Shown: one piece after another, positions 34,504 to 44,009 of the stretch
Numbering within the stretch: the stretch's first letter is position 1
Layout of the letters: each line of letters starts with the position of its first letter
Assembly (NCBI GenBank): GCA_026415715.1
Contig: JAOAGO010000002.1
Coordinates: 62,001-126,000, forward strand
DNA from: Chitinophagaceae bacterium
Lineage (GTDB): Bacteria; Bacteroidota; Bacteroidia; Chitinophagales; Chitinophagaceae
DNA: 64,000 nucleotides
Reading direction: 5' to 3'
Program-made: the position numbers and the translations under genes
Notes under the pieces: model-generated
Seen by the model: only the letters and a program-made list of their open reading frames with translations
Told to the model about the DNA's origin: nothing
Databases searched by the model: none

Positions 34504-35673
34504 TTATTCATCTTCGGACTCAGATACTTTGCCGTTTTCCAGTAAATTAAAATCTACTTCAGCGCCTGAAATACCTTCAATAGAGCCTTTGATATGTGCT
34601 GCGCTGAGCAGGATTTTTTCCAGTTGTTTTTCCCTGGCTTTCCATAATTTTTCCATCGCTTCCCTTTCTTTTTGAATGGAATTTCTGAGCTGTGCAAAAC
34701 CTTCCCGCATGGCATTCCATTGCTCTGCAAACTCGCGGCTGGTCAGGTAGTCATACAGCATACTCATTTTATCTCCTTTTTTTTCCCGGCTTCGGAGGGC
34801 TGCCGCATGCTGAATCATCCCGAAACGAAGCATCTGTACAACGCCTTTTACGTCGCGAAAGTGGCAAATCCATACCCCTTCCTTCTCCCCAAAAGATGTA
34901 AAATCTTTCGGCAGGGCCTGAGTAACCAATACAGCCACGTCGGCCTGCTGACTCCTCATGTCGGCTTTGAGTTTTTCAATCCATTCATTTGAAAAATCTT
35001 TCGTACGCTTACTCTCAAAAATAATTTTTCCGCATTCCTGTCCCAGGTGGTTGCGAACCGTGAGTATGCAATCTGCACCTCTTACTCCTTTTCCTACTTC
35101 GCTGACAAGATCAAACGGAAAAGCCAATCGTAAAATTTCTTCCAATGCCAGTTCCTGTACTTCACCCTGCAGTTGCATACTACCCTGTTCGGCCTTACGC
35201 CGCATTTCTTCCGCTAATTTTTTCTAGTCTTCCAGTTGTTTCTGAAGTTCTTTGATGACCAGCTGATATTCGGTTTCCTTTATCTCGATTTTTTTTGCTT
35301 CCTGCTCTCTGATGACCTGCTTTAGATTTTCCCGCTCCTGCATTAATCTTTTTTGGACGGTAAGTTCAAGCTCTTCTTCTTTGTTTTTTAATTCCTGTTC
35401 TCTTTTCAGCAGTTCGGTAAATCGTTTATTGGCATCATTCAGTTTTTGCTGCTGCTCCTGATTTATTTTTTCCAACAGGGAAATCTTGTTTTCATAATCA
35501 GGGAGCAGGGTTTTTCGGATTTGTTCTTCCAGTTCTTTTTCTTTCTTTTTTTTCCATTGTTCTACCCGTTCGTTATATTCTTTCTTTATATCTTCTTCCA
35601 GAGTTTTGCGAAGTGAATCCTGAAGTTCAAATTCGGCTTGGCAGGATGGACATTTTATCATGGTAACCGGCAT
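34504..35673 (-). pseudogene. DUF2130 gene interrupted by an in-frame amber codon
   Basis: Two pieces in one frame form a single DUF2130 protein of about 389 residues. The 5' part (to 35224) has a zinc-ribbon start (IKCPSCQAEFEL) and a long Lys/Glu coiled coil; the 3' part has the conserved globular domain (ECGKIIFESKRTKDFSNEWIEKLKADM, ADVAVLVTQALPKDF). They are separated only by a TAG at 35226-35224 inside the coiled coil, where CAG (Gln) would fit. No frameshift is needed. It may be a true nonsense mutation, an assembly error or a readthrough codon. Function of the family is unknown; the C-terminal part resembles a nuclease-like domain. Confidence 0.7.
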
Positions 35674-35771
35674 GGACAGTAATTTAATCAAAACTAAACA
35701 AAATCAATTTTAAAAGGAAAAAAACAATTTTCTTACTTAATGACTTTGTATATTTAACGGCAATAACGGAT

Positions 35772-36248
35772 ATGAATAATTATGAAATACGGTTTTTAGA
35801 AAAAGCCATAGAGCTTTCCCGAAAAGGTATGCGGGAAGGAAAAGGCGGTCCTTTCGGATGCGTGATTGTTAAAAACGAACAAATTATTGGCGAAGGGTAC
35901 AATATGGTCATTTCATTAAATGACCCTACGGCACATGCCGAAATCGTAGCCATTCGTGATGCCTGTGCCCGCCTGAACAATTTTCAGTTAGCCGGTTGTA
36001 CCCTATATAGCAGTTGTGAGCCTTGCCCGATGTGTCTTGGCGCCATATACTGGGCCCGGCCGGATAGAGTGATTTATGCCAACACACGGTTACAGGCGGC
36101 TGCCATTCAATTTGATGACGAGCTGATATATAATGAAATTGTGCGGAGCGGAAACGAACGGAAGATTCCATTTATCCATGTACCGCATCCCGATGCCTTG
36201 GCTGTTTTTGAAGAATGGAATCAATGGGAAGGGAAGGTCAGGTATTGA
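35772..36248 (+). CDS. guaD: guanine deaminase (CDA-fold)
   Basis: 158-aa cytidine-deaminase-fold enzyme. Zinc site: HAEIVAIRDA and SSCEPCPMCLGAIYWARPDRV. The C-terminal part, IQFDDELIYNEI...ERKIPF, matches Bacillus subtilis guanine deaminase more closely than tRNA adenosine deaminase TadA, so guanine to xanthine is the most likely reaction. It is monocistronic and ends 1 bp before the anti-sigma-like gene on the other strand. Confidence 0.82.
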   Translation: MNNYEIRFLEKAIELSRKGMREGKGGPFGCVIVKNEQIIGEGYNMVISLNDPTAHAEIVAIRDACARLNNFQLAGCTLYSSCEPCPMCLGAIYWARPDRVIYANTRLQAAAIQFDDELIYNEIVRSGNERKIPFIHVPHPDALAVFEEWNQWEGKVRY

Positions 36249-36249
36249 A

Positions 36250-36609
36250 TTATTGCTGAGTATATCGTATCAGCAGGTATGACAGTACGGCCAGTAGCAA
36301 AATCATGATCACAGCCAGATAAATCCAGGGCGGAAGATGAATAGGTTTCTTTAGAAATTTTCTTCGCCTTTTTTCGGTTTTCTTTTTCAGTTCACGGTTC
36401 AGCTTTTCAACCAGTAATTCAATTGTTTCCTTATCTCTGAATTGTTGCAAACCTTCCAGCGCTTCATCTGCAAACGGATCTCTGAGCAATTGCTTTTCTA
36501 CTTCGTGTTTCTGCGATTCGGAAAGCTTACCCTGCAGATAACGGAGCAGTAATTCCTGATCTATATGAGGCGACAGATGAGATAATATGTCTTTAAGATT
36601 ATCGTTCAT
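36250..36609 (-). CDS. anti-sigma-factor-like membrane protein
   Basis: 119 aa. The cytosolic N-terminus (DQELLLRYLQGKLSESQKHEVEKQLLRDPFADEALEGLQQF) is like the short regulatory part of anti-sigma proteins in Bacteroidota. A basic stretch (KKKTEKRRRKFLKK) precedes one transmembrane segment (WIYLAVIMILLLAVLSYLLI) near the C-terminus; little lies outside. It overlaps the sigma factor gene by 11 bp, which supports a pair. It probably holds the sigma factor at the membrane. Confidence 0.65.
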   Translation of the reverse strand: MNDNLKDILSHLSPHIDQELLLRYLQGKLSESQKHEVEKQLLRDPFADEALEGLQQFRDKETIELLVEKLNRELKKKTEKRRRKFLKKPIHLPPWIYLAVIMILLLAVLSYLLIRYTQQ

Positions 36610-37171
36610 CAGATTTTTTCAGCATTTGATTTTTTAATTTTTTTTCAAGCAAAATTCTGAGATTTCTTTTCCCGTTCTGGATATAGCTTTTCACCTGCAT
36701 CATGGTATATCCGGTAAGCCCGCTGATTTGCTGATAGCTTTTCTTTTCCAAATAAAATAAGGTAATGCAACGTTGTTGCTCTGCATTGAGTTCTTTTAAA
36801 CATTCCTGCATAAGTTCCAGTGACAGGTCGGTTTCCAAAAATTGCTGTCTAACCGTTTCTTGCCCGGTCAAAGTGATAACATGTTCGGAAATTTCTTTTT
36901 TTGATTTAACTTGTTTTTCTCTCAACTTCATCAGACAATGATTTTTTGTAATCATATACAGCCACGACTTAAAATATTCCACTTTGTATTTGTGTAATTC
37001 CTGAATAACTTTAAGAAAAATCTGCTGTACACTGTCTTTTGCTTCTTCTTCGTCTTTTAAATACTTCATACACACACCCAGCACCAGCAGCGTGTAACGT
37101 TCAAGAAGATAGCCGAGCCATTCGTTATTTTTTTCCGTAAAAAACCGCTCCAGCAGTTCATAGTCCGTCAT
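36599..37171 (-). CDS. ECF-type RNA polymerase sigma factor
   Basis: About 190 aa. Region 2 is visible in DEEEAKDSVQQIFLKVIQEL and VEYFKSWLYMITKNHCLMKLREK; region 4 in LNAEQQRCITLFYLEKKSYQQISGLTGYTMMQVKSYIQNGKRNL. Start set at the ATG before TDYELLERFF (a GTG seven codons upstream is weaker). It overlaps its likely anti-sigma partner and is divergent from a secreted protease gene, which may be a target. Confidence 0.85.
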   Translation of the reverse strand: MTDYELLERFFTEKNNEWLGYLLERYTLLVLGVCMKYLKDEEEAKDSVQQIFLKVIQELHKYKVEYFKSWLYMITKNHCLMKLREKQVKSKKEISEHVITLTGQETVRQQFLETDLSLELMQECLKELNAEQQRCITLFYLEKKSYQQISGLTGYTMMQVKSYIQNGKRNLRILLEKKLKNQMLKKSDER

Positions 37172-37301
37172 ATTTCTGAATTCAGCCTTCACTTTCTTAA
37201 AGTAGTTAATATTAAGGGGTTTAAATTTTAAATACCCTGATGTAGGTATTTGTATGACACATCTCCCGTCGTATATTTACAAATTAAGTGAAAATTTCAT
37301 T

Positions 37302-38615
37302 ATGCTTATCAGGAATTTCTTTTTTCTCATCTTCTTCTTGCCCTTTTCGTTTTTAAAAGCTCAGGAAATTACTTCCGTTAAGTGTACAAATCAATTAGCG
37401 CCTGTGCTTTTCGGTGCAAGAAAAGACACAATCAGTTCCAGGGGTATGGCAGATAATTACAAAACCTGGGAGCCCGGTATGACACTACTGATAAAATTTA
37501 TGCCCGGGGGCAGTCGATTTTTACGAAATCAGGTAATCGTACACTCAAGAGAATGGGAAAAGTTTGCAAACATCAGATTCAAATTTGTACCCGACAATAC
37601 CCCCTTTACGCATATCAGAATAAAGCTGGGCGAGGGTTTAGGACATAATTCGGCGGTGGGAACCGATGCGCTTCAAAAAGAGCAGAAAGATCAAACGATG
37701 AATTTTGATACGCTGGGTTTTATTGATGGAGATTATTACCTGGCAAAAATAAAAGAGAGAGGTATTAAGCCCCCTTTTACTTTTGATCATTTAAAAGAAG
37801 AATTGAAGCGGGGACCGGTACGTTGGCAGCTCAAAGAAATTCGTCGGGTAGTGATTCACGAATTTGGCCATGCGCTCGGACTTTTGCATGAACAAAGCTA
37901 TCCGGAGGCCATAAAATGGAAAAAAACCGACTCCATTTACCAATACTATATGAAAACGCAGGGATGGACAAAGCAACAGGTAGATTTTAATGTTTTTGAG
38001 GTCAACAACATTTTTTATTCCAATGGTTATGAATATGATCCAAAATCCATTATGCATTATGCGGTTCATCCCTGGGAAACGGAAGATGGTTTCAGTGTAA
38101 AAACAAATTATGAACTTTCAGAAGGAGATAAAAAAATTATTGCAGCGTTGTATCCCAAACAACCCTCTTTATTAAGCCGTATAGTTCCGAAGATTCAGGT
38201 AACAGGAGTTGGTAATTTGTCAGTTTATTATGATACTCAAAGAGACGGTTTGCTCATTGTTCCTTCTCTGGCGATAAAAACCAACCAAAGACTCGGAGAA
38301 GTATATTTTGTGGCCCGTGTGGCCAACCCTGAAGGTTTTTTTTACCTTACAGACACCGAATTATTTAACTGGGGAGGTACACTGGCAACATATATGAAAA
38401 TTCCCGTTTTTCCGAACACAACGAGAATTTTCAATCAAAATAAAGATAATCCTTTTTATTTATTTTTACCCTTGTATTTGTTTCCTCAACTTTATGGTAA
38501 AGAGGTAAGAATTACATTTGAAGTATTCATGAACGATGTTATGAATAATCATCTGAATAAGCTTGTATTTCAATCCGCAACCAATAGATTGTCCTTACCT
38601 GCCAGATCGTATTAA
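37302..38615 (+). CDS. secreted astacin-like zinc metalloprotease (M12A-type)
   Basis: About 437 aa. Signal peptide RNFFFLIFFLPFSFLKAQ, so the ATG at 37302 is preferred over one 48 nt upstream. The zinc-binding motif HEFGHALGLLHEQSYPEA fits HExxHxxGxxHE of astacins, and SIMHYAVHP supplies the Met-turn (SxMHY). The region after residue 300 is a beta-rich domain without a clear match. No T9SS sorting tail is obvious. It is divergent from an ECF sigma gene and is followed by a strong terminator. Confidence 0.82.
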   Translation: MLIRNFFFLIFFLPFSFLKAQEITSVKCTNQLAPVLFGARKDTISSRGMADNYKTWEPGMTLLIKFMPGGSRFLRNQVIVHSREWEKFANIRFKFVPDNTPFTHIRIKLGEGLGHNSAVGTDALQKEQKDQTMNFDTLGFIDGDYYLAKIKERGIKPPFTFDHLKEELKRGPVRWQLKEIRRVVIHEFGHALGLLHEQSYPEAIKWKKTDSIYQYYMKTQGWTKQQVDFNVFEVNNIFYSNGYEYDPKSIMHYAVHPWETEDGFSVKTNYELSEGDKKIIAALYPKQPSLLSRIVPKIQVTGVGNLSVYYDTQRDGLLIVPSLAIKTNQRLGEVYFVARVANPEGFFYLTDTELFNWGGTLATYMKIPVFPNTTRIFNQNKDNPFYLFLPLYLFPQLYGKEVRITFEVFMNDVMNNHLNKLVFQSATNRLSLPARSY

Positions 38616-38646
38616 TCCGGAATGAAAAATTTTTGATATGAATAAT

Positions 38647-38684
38647 AAACCTCCCGGAGCGTAAAAATTCCGGGAGGTTTTGAA
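38647..38684. terminator. bidirectional intrinsic terminator
   Basis: Perfect 12-bp stem AAACCTCCCGGA / TCCGGGAGGTTT with a 10-nt loop, between the convergent protease and DUF1573 genes. A T-run follows on the plus strand and an A/T-rich stretch on the minus strand, so it can end both transcripts. Confidence 0.85.
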
Positions 38685-38700
38685 ATTTATAACAGATAAA

Positions 38701-39234
38701 TTAACCTTTTGAAGTCGTGAACCTCGGCTTGCCGCTTTTGGAGTTTGACTTAACGGGTTTGGCAGCCGGTGTTTGGGCCTTTGCGGGTTGTACATCCGCG
38801 CTTGGAGCAGCTGCCTGGCCGTTTTTTTGACCGTTCTTATATTTTTCATAATCTTCAGCGCTCAATACCTCTCCGGTTACATAAACGATTTTTTGTTCAT
38901 TTACGCCCGCCAGTTTGATATATACTTCTTTTGTAAAGGGCCCCATCGCAGCGGCATTGTATTGCACTTTGATTTTTCCGGTAGCTCCGGGCATAATGGG
39001 TTCGGTGGGCCTTTCCGGAGTGGTACATCCGCAGGAAGCGCTGGTGCTTTCCACTACTACGGGTTTGGAAGAAATATTTTTTAATTCAAAAACAAATGAA
39101 ACCGGTTCATTTTGTTTGATTTTACCAAAATCATGCCTTTCCGTATTAAATTTTACCAAATCATCAGCTTTGCTCTGAGCAAAACTATATGTGCTCATGG
39201 ATACGAGACTTGCGAAAAGAAACAGTTTTTTCAT
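38701..39234 (-). CDS. DUF1573 secreted protein (copy 1)
   Basis: 177 aa with signal peptide (KKLFLFASLVSMSTYSFAQ). The Ig-like ASH/HYDIN-type domain has the family hallmark ASCGCTTPERPTEPIMPG and HDFGKIKQNEPVSFVFELKN. The C-terminus is low-complexity Ala/Pro/Lys (AAAPSADVQPAKAQTPAAKP), likely a linker or surface tail. Function unknown; such proteins are usually periplasmic or outer-membrane associated. It lies 16 nt after the second DUF1573 gene, so the two are probably cotranscribed. Confidence 0.85.
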   Translation of the reverse strand: MKKLFLFASLVSMSTYSFAQSKADDLVKFNTERHDFGKIKQNEPVSFVFELKNISSKPVVVESTSASCGCTTPERPTEPIMPGATGKIKVQYNAAAMGPFTKEVYIKLAGVNEQKIVYVTGEVLSAEDYEKYKNGQKNGQAAAPSADVQPAKAQTPAAKPVKSNSKSGKPRFTTSKG

Positions 39235-39250
39235 AATGTAAATTTTAAGT

Positions 39251-39685
39251 TTAAAATCTTATTTTTTTCAGAAAATCTACAGCAGTGTTCGGAGGTGCCG
39301 ACCCGGCAGGGGGCTTCCAAACATTTCCTTTTATAACGAGTATCTTTGAAGTATTGCCATAAATTACGGTGATGGTTTTTTCGAAAGGTCCTTCTGCTGC
39401 AGCGTTATATCCTACTTTAAGTTTTGTGGTTTCGCCCGGTGCAACCGGATCCCGGCTCCATTCCGGCGAAGTACACCCGCAACTTACCTGAACGTTGTCT
39501 ATCTGAACCGGCGATTGGCTGATATTGGTAATTTCAAAAATCGTATAAACCGGTTTGCCTTGTGGAATATTTCCGAAATCATGAGTGCTTTTTTTAAATG
39601 AAAACACCGTATCTGTATTTTCATTTTGGGTTTTTCCGTTCATGGAAATGAAAATGAAAAGAGGTATGAAAAAGTATTTTTTCAT
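39251..39685 (-). CDS. DUF1573 secreted protein (copy 2)
   Basis: 144 aa with signal peptide (KKYFFIPLFIFISMNGKTQ). Same domain as its downstream neighbour: HDFGNIPQGKPVYTIFEITN, SCGCTSPEWSRDPVAPGETTKLKV. It lacks the Ala/Pro tail and ends right after the domain. Tandem DUF1573 genes are common in Bacteroidota and probably arose by duplication. Role not known. Confidence 0.85.
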   Translation of the reverse strand: MKKYFFIPLFIFISMNGKTQNENTDTVFSFKKSTHDFGNIPQGKPVYTIFEITNISQSPVQIDNVQVSCGCTSPEWSRDPVAPGETTKLKVGYNAAAEGPFEKTITVIYGNTSKILVIKGNVWKPPAGSAPPNTAVDFLKKIRF

Positions 39686-39804
39686 AATTTATTCATAACC
39701 TTGCAAATATACGAAAAGATGATAAAATTTACGGGTACGTTGCATTGAAATTCAAGGATTATTTACAAAGTGAGGGAACATTAGATTCTCCTTAAATTTG
39801 TTTT

Positions 39805-42198
39805 ATGTTACAAAACGGTTTACAAGCGGCTGCAGAGGAGGAAAAACTTTCATTTGACCACTTCAGGCAATCTGTTTTGAATGATTTCCGCATAGCCTGC
39901 ATCAGTCGTGAAACCAGCTTATTGGGCCGAAAGGACGTTTTAAGCGGAAAAGCCAAATTCGGCATTTTTGGCGATGGTAAAGAAGTAGCGCAGGTAGCGA
40001 TGGCCCGTTTTTTTCAACCAGGTGATTTTCGCAGCGGGTATTACCGCGATCAAACCTTTATGCTGGCCATCGGCCTTACCACAGTAGAACAATTTTTTGC
40101 CCAGCTTTATGCCGACCCTGATCCCGAGAGGGAGCCTTTTAGCGCCGGCCGGCAAATGAGTTGCCATTATGCTACTCCCTTAACCGATGAGAAAGGGAAC
40201 TGGCTGCCATTGGCTAAAACACTGAACGTGGCAGCCGATATGGCGCCAACGGCGGCACAGATGCCACGCTCTCTGGGTTTGGCGCTGGCGTCAAAACTAT
40301 TCAGGGAAGTAGAAAGTTTAAAAGCATATAAAGAATTATCTCAAAACGGAAGGGAAGTTTGTTTTTGCACCATTGGCGACGCGGCAACCAGCGAAGGGCA
40401 TTTCTGGGAAACCATGAATGCCGCGGCGGTTTTACAGGTGCCTTTGGCCGTATTTGTATGGGATGATGGGTATGGAATTTCCGTTCCGAAAAAATACCAA
40501 ACGGTAAAAAGCTCGGTTTCAGAGGCCTTAAAAGGGTTTCAGAAAACAGACGATAGTAATGGCATTCTGATTTATAAAGTAAAGGGCTGGGATTATGCCG
40601 GAATGTGCGAGGCTTTTGAAGAAGGAATAGGGCTGGCACGTAACGAACATGTGCCCGTCTTATTTCATGTGGATGAATTGACACAACCGCAGGGGCATTC
40701 CACATCAGGAAGTCATGAACGTTATAAATCGCCTGAGCGTTTGGCGTGGGAGAGAGAATGGGACGGTTTGAAAAAAATGGAAGAATGGATTCTGCAAAAT
40801 CATCTGGCAAACGAACAGGAACTTTTACAGATAAAAGAAGAAGCGAAACTGTTTGTAAAACAAAGCCGCGATGCAGCCTGGGAAAAATTTCAGGCCCCGG
40901 TTCTGGAACAGGTAAACCGGGCTACACATCTTATCCGAACAGCGTCAGTCAAATTTCCTGAATCAGGCGATAAGCTGAAGAAACTTGCCGATCAGCTTCA
41001 ACATATTACTGACCCGTTACGGCGGGATGTGATGAAGTATTTGTATCGTGCCAATTCAATTTGTGACCAAAGTGGCGGCGACAGCGCTCTTCGTGATTAT
41101 TACGATCAATTACTTAAGGAGAATGAAAAAATTTTTAATTCGCATTTATATATAGAAGGCCCGGGAAGCGCCATGCATGTAAAAGAAGTAAAGCCCCTTT
41201 ATGCACCTGATGCGCCTCTCTTGAACGGTTTTGAAATTCTGAATAAATATTTTGATGCTTTGTTTTCGGCTAACCCCAAAGTACTGGCCTTTGGCGAAGA
41301 TGTGGGTTACATAGGTGACGTGAATCAAGGTTTCAGCGGATTACAAAAAAAGTACGGAGAGGGCAGAATATTCGACACCGGCATAAGAGAACTAACCATT
41401 ATCGGTCAGGGTATCGGGCTGGCCATGCGGGGATTGCGCCCGATAGCCGAAATACAATACCTGGATTATTTGTTGTTTGGCTTACAACCGCTCAGTGATG
41501 ACGTAGCCACTTTACATTACCGAACGGCAGGTAAGCAGTGTTGCTCTTTAATAGTGCGAACACGGGGGCATCGGCTGGAAGGAATATGGCATAGCGGTTC
41601 GCCGATGGGAATGATTATTCATTCACTTCGGGGAATGTATGTGTGCGTACCCCGAAATATGACTCAGGCAGCCCGTATGTATAATATGTTGCTGCAAAGT
41701 AACGAACCGGGTTTAATCATTGAGTGTTTGAACGGTTACCGTCTTAAAGAAAAACTTCCTTCCAACCTGCTGGAGATGACAGTAGCCCCCGGAGTGCCCG
41801 AAATTCTGAAAGAGGGGGAGGACGTGACCATCGTATCGTATGGCTCTACTTTGCGTATCATTCAGGAAGCCGCTTCTCATCTTGAGGAGCAAGGTATCAG
41901 TTGTGAAATTATTGATGTACAGACACTTCTTCCGTTCGACGTTCAGCATATCATCCTGGAGTCGCTGAAAAAAACCAATCGTATTTTATTTGTTGATGAA
42001 GATGTGCCCGGCGGTGCTGCCGGTTATATGTTTAATAAAGTGATGGAGGAGCAGGGCGGTTACCGGTATCTGGATGTTGCGCCACGCACCCTGACCGGCA
42101 AAGCCCACCGTCCGCCCTATGGCAGCGACGGCGATTATTTCAGCAAGCCCAATGCCGAGCAAATTGAACAGATTGTAAAAGAAATGATGCGGGAATAA
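39805..42198 (+). CDS. fused E1 alpha-beta 2-oxoacid dehydrogenase
   Basis: 797 aa. The first 340 residues are the alpha subunit with the thiamine diphosphate motif GDAATSEGHFWETMNAAAVLQVPLAVFV. After a helical linker, residues about 450-797 are the beta subunit (VLAFGEDVGYIGDVNQGF, AEIQYLDYL, VDEDVPGGAAGYM, PYGSDGDYFSKP). Such single-chain E1 proteins are usual in Bacteroidota and are annotated as branched-chain or general 2-oxoacid dehydrogenase E1. It would decarboxylate a 2-oxoacid and pass the acyl group to E2. No E2 or E3 lies nearby. A TAAATTTG element ends 4 nt before the start codon. Confidence 0.88.
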   Translation: MLQNGLQAAAEEEKLSFDHFRQSVLNDFRIACISRETSLLGRKDVLSGKAKFGIFGDGKEVAQVAMARFFQPGDFRSGYYRDQTFMLAIGLTTVEQFFAQLYADPDPEREPFSAGRQMSCHYATPLTDEKGNWLPLAKTLNVAADMAPTAAQMPRSLGLALASKLFREVESLKAYKELSQNGREVCFCTIGDAATSEGHFWETMNAAAVLQVPLAVFVWDDGYGISVPKKYQTVKSSVSEALKGFQKTDDSNGILIYKVKGWDYAGMCEAFEEGIGLARNEHVPVLFHVDELTQPQGHSTSGSHERYKSPERLAWEREWDGLKKMEEWILQNHLANEQELLQIKEEAKLFVKQSRDAAWEKFQAPVLEQVNRATHLIRTASVKFPESGDKLKKLADQLQHITDPLRRDVMKYLYRANSICDQSGGDSALRDYYDQLLKENEKIFNSHLYIEGPGSAMHVKEVKPLYAPDAPLLNGFEILNKYFDALFSANPKVLAFGEDVGYIGDVNQGFSGLQKKYGEGRIFDTGIRELTIIGQGIGLAMRGLRPIAEIQYLDYLLFGLQPLSDDVATLHYRTAGKQCCSLIVRTRGHRLEGIWHSGSPMGMIIHSLRGMYVCVPRNMTQAARMYNMLLQSNEPGLIIECLNGYRLKEKLPSNLLEMTVAPGVPEILKEGEDVTIVSYGSTLRIIQEAASHLEEQGISCEIIDVQTLLPFDVQHIILESLKKTNRILFVDEDVPGGAAGYMFNKVMEEQGGYRYLDVAPRTLTGKAHRPPYGSDGDYFSKPNAEQIEQIVKEMMRE

Positions 42199-42336
42199 AG
42201 AGCAAGAATTGTTCCATGTAGAAAACGAAAAAAAAGAGTAATTAAAGGAAATTTTCATGAAATAAATTTTGTATTTTAAAAAAGATTATTTGTATTTTGT
42301 TGATTCAAATTTTCGTTTTACTTAAATATAACAAAT

Positions 42337-42579
42337 ATGGCAATTGTAAAAGTTATTGAAGTGATTGCGTCGTCTGAAGAAAGCTTTGACGATGCCGTAA
42401 GGCAGGCGGTTAAGGAAGTGTCACGAACCGTACGCAACATAGATTCCGTTTGGGTAAAAGGGATGAAAGCTCATGTGAAAGACGGAAAGATTTCTTCTTA
42501 CGGAGTTATCTGTAATGTTTCTTTCAGAGTGGAAAATGATGACCGTAAAAAGAAAAAGAAAAAAAACGATGAGGATTGA
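42337..42579 (+). CDS. dodecin-family flavin-binding protein
   Basis: 80 aa. KVIEVIASSEESFDDAVRQAVKEVSRTVRNIDSVWVKGMKA is the dodecin pattern, including the Trp that stacks on flavin. Dodecins form 12-mers that store or buffer flavins. The last 12 residues (DRKKKKKKNDED) are unusual for the family, being a run of six lysines and an acidic end encoded by an A-rich stretch. Confidence 0.85.
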   Translation: MAIVKVIEVIASSEESFDDAVRQAVKEVSRTVRNIDSVWVKGMKAHVKDGKISSYGVICNVSFRVENDDRKKKKKKNDED

Positions 42580-42821
42580 TTTCTGAAGAAACAATACCCT
42601 CTTTTTACCTTTGTCTGAAATAATCGTATGGTTGCAATACAATTTGTTTCGGTTTAAAACCGCGGTTAGTTTCTTTTATCAAACATTTTGTATTTCCGGA
42701 TGATTTGATTTAAGGCAACTTTATTGTATTGTGACATTATTATTTGAAGCTTTCACTGTTCTTCATTCCTTGCTTTGAGAATATCCGGTTTCCCAAATGG
42801 AAGCTTTGGTAAAATGTATTT

Positions 42822-43241
42822 TTACTGCAGAAACCGGTCCTTATACTCAGACTGTGGCAAAAGGCATGACTCTGATTTTCCGAACCATTTATACCGGTTT
42901 GAGGAAATTATCTTATAAAAAAAATCCCGTATAAAAGAAGGAATTATTAATAAAAGAGAAAAGAGGGGATAAGGAGACCGCAGATATCTGCAAATACGAA
43001 GCACGGCCGTTGACCTGGTATATAATTTTTTGTTTTCGTAAAACAAAATGGTATCCTCAGAAGCAAATCCGGAATGCTTTTGGCTTAACAGAGTATTCGC
43101 CACAGGAGAATTTCTGGCAGCAAAACGAATCAGATTTTCTTTTTCATTTTTAAGAATAAATTTTACAAAAGCGTTGCATAAATTACACCCGGAGTCAAAA
43201 ATGACGAGGGGGAAATAAAGTATATTTTCGGGTTGACTCAT
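42822..43241 (-). CDS. DUF393 thiol-disulfide oxidoreductase-like protein
   Basis: 139 aa of the DCC family. The N-terminal [14 protein letters not shown] carries the CxxC, followed by RFAARNSP and [15 protein letters not shown] as in the family. A redox role is assumed but not shown. It overlaps yebC by 4 bp, so the two are coupled. Confidence 0.82.
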   Translation of the reverse strand: MSQPENILYFPLVIFDSGCNLCNAFVKFILKNEKENLIRFAARNSPVANTLLSQKHSGFASEDTILFYENKKLYTRSTAVLRICRYLRSPYPLFSLLLIIPSFIRDFFYKIISSNRYKWFGKSESCLLPQSEYKDRFLQ

Positions 43242-43960
43242 GACATGTTATGAAATACCTTTTGCACATCATCGTCCTGCTCCAGCTTTTCTATCAGCCG
43301 GCTTACATCGGCGGCCTGCTCGTCGGTAACCGGAACGGTAACCGTAGGAATCCACTCCACTTCGGCGCTGATTGGCGTGATTCCTTTATCTTCCAGTGCC
43401 TTTTGCATTTTGCCAAAGTCGTGAAATGCGCAGCGAAGCACCAGAATTTCTTCGCCGTTTTCTCCGCTGCTTTCGCCCATTTCTTCCAGGCCGTGATCAA
43501 TCATTTCCAGTTCCAGTTCTTCGGCATTAATCCCTTCGGGTTTCAGTTTGAATACTCCCATTTTTTTAAACTGAAACGAAACGCTGCCGCTGGTGCCCAG
43601 AGAACCGCCATGTTTGTTAAAACAGGCTTTGATGTTGGCCACTGTTCTTACATGATTATCGGTTGCGGTTTCTACCAGAATGGCAACGCCGTGAGGGCCG
43701 TACCCTTCGTATAAAATTTCATCATAGTTTTCCATTTCTTTGCCCATAGCCCGTTTAATAGCCGCTTCAATACGGTCTTTGGGCATATTTACTGATTTGG
43801 CGTTCTGAATACAACGGCGAAGCGCCGGATTGTTGTCGGGGTCGGGGCCACCGGCTTTTACGGCTATAACTATTTCCTTTCCGATGCGGGTAAACTGCTT
43901 GGCCATTCTGTCCCATCGGGCAAACATGGTAGCCTTTCGCACTTCGAATATTCTTCCCAT
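43238..43960 (-). CDS. YebC/PmpR-family protein
   Basis: About 240 aa. Pattern complete: [18 protein letters not shown] at the N-terminus (replacing the usual SKWANIKH), [47 protein letters not shown] and [19 protein letters not shown]. Members aid translation or act as regulators. Start set at ATG preceding [10 protein letters not shown] good promoter (TTTC, N19, TAAATTTG on the minus strand) lies 18 nt upstream. Confidence 0.88.
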   Translation of the reverse strand: MGRIFEVRKATMFARWDRMAKQFTRIGKEIVIAVKAGGPDPDNNPALRRCIQNAKSVNMPKDRIEAAIKRAMGKEMENYDEILYEGYGPHGVAILVETATDNHVRTVANIKACFNKHGGSLGTSGSVSFQFKKMGVFKLKPEGINAEELELEMIDHGLEEMGESSGENGEEILVLRCAFHDFGKMQKALEDKGITPISAEVEWIPTVTVPVTDEQAADVSRLIEKLEQDDDVQKVFHNMS

Positions 43961-43978
43961 AAATAATATTTCAGCTTG

Positions 43979-44009
43979 CAAATTTACATTCAAGTGTTTT
44001 TTCAGGAAA
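43979..44009 (-). promoter_or_regulatory. predicted yebC promoter
   Basis: On the minus strand, TTTC (44009-44006), 19 nt, then a perfect -7 element TAAATTTG (43986-43979). An inverted repeat CAGGAA-ACA-TTCCTG at 44003-44017 overlaps the -33 position. Confidence 0.5.
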
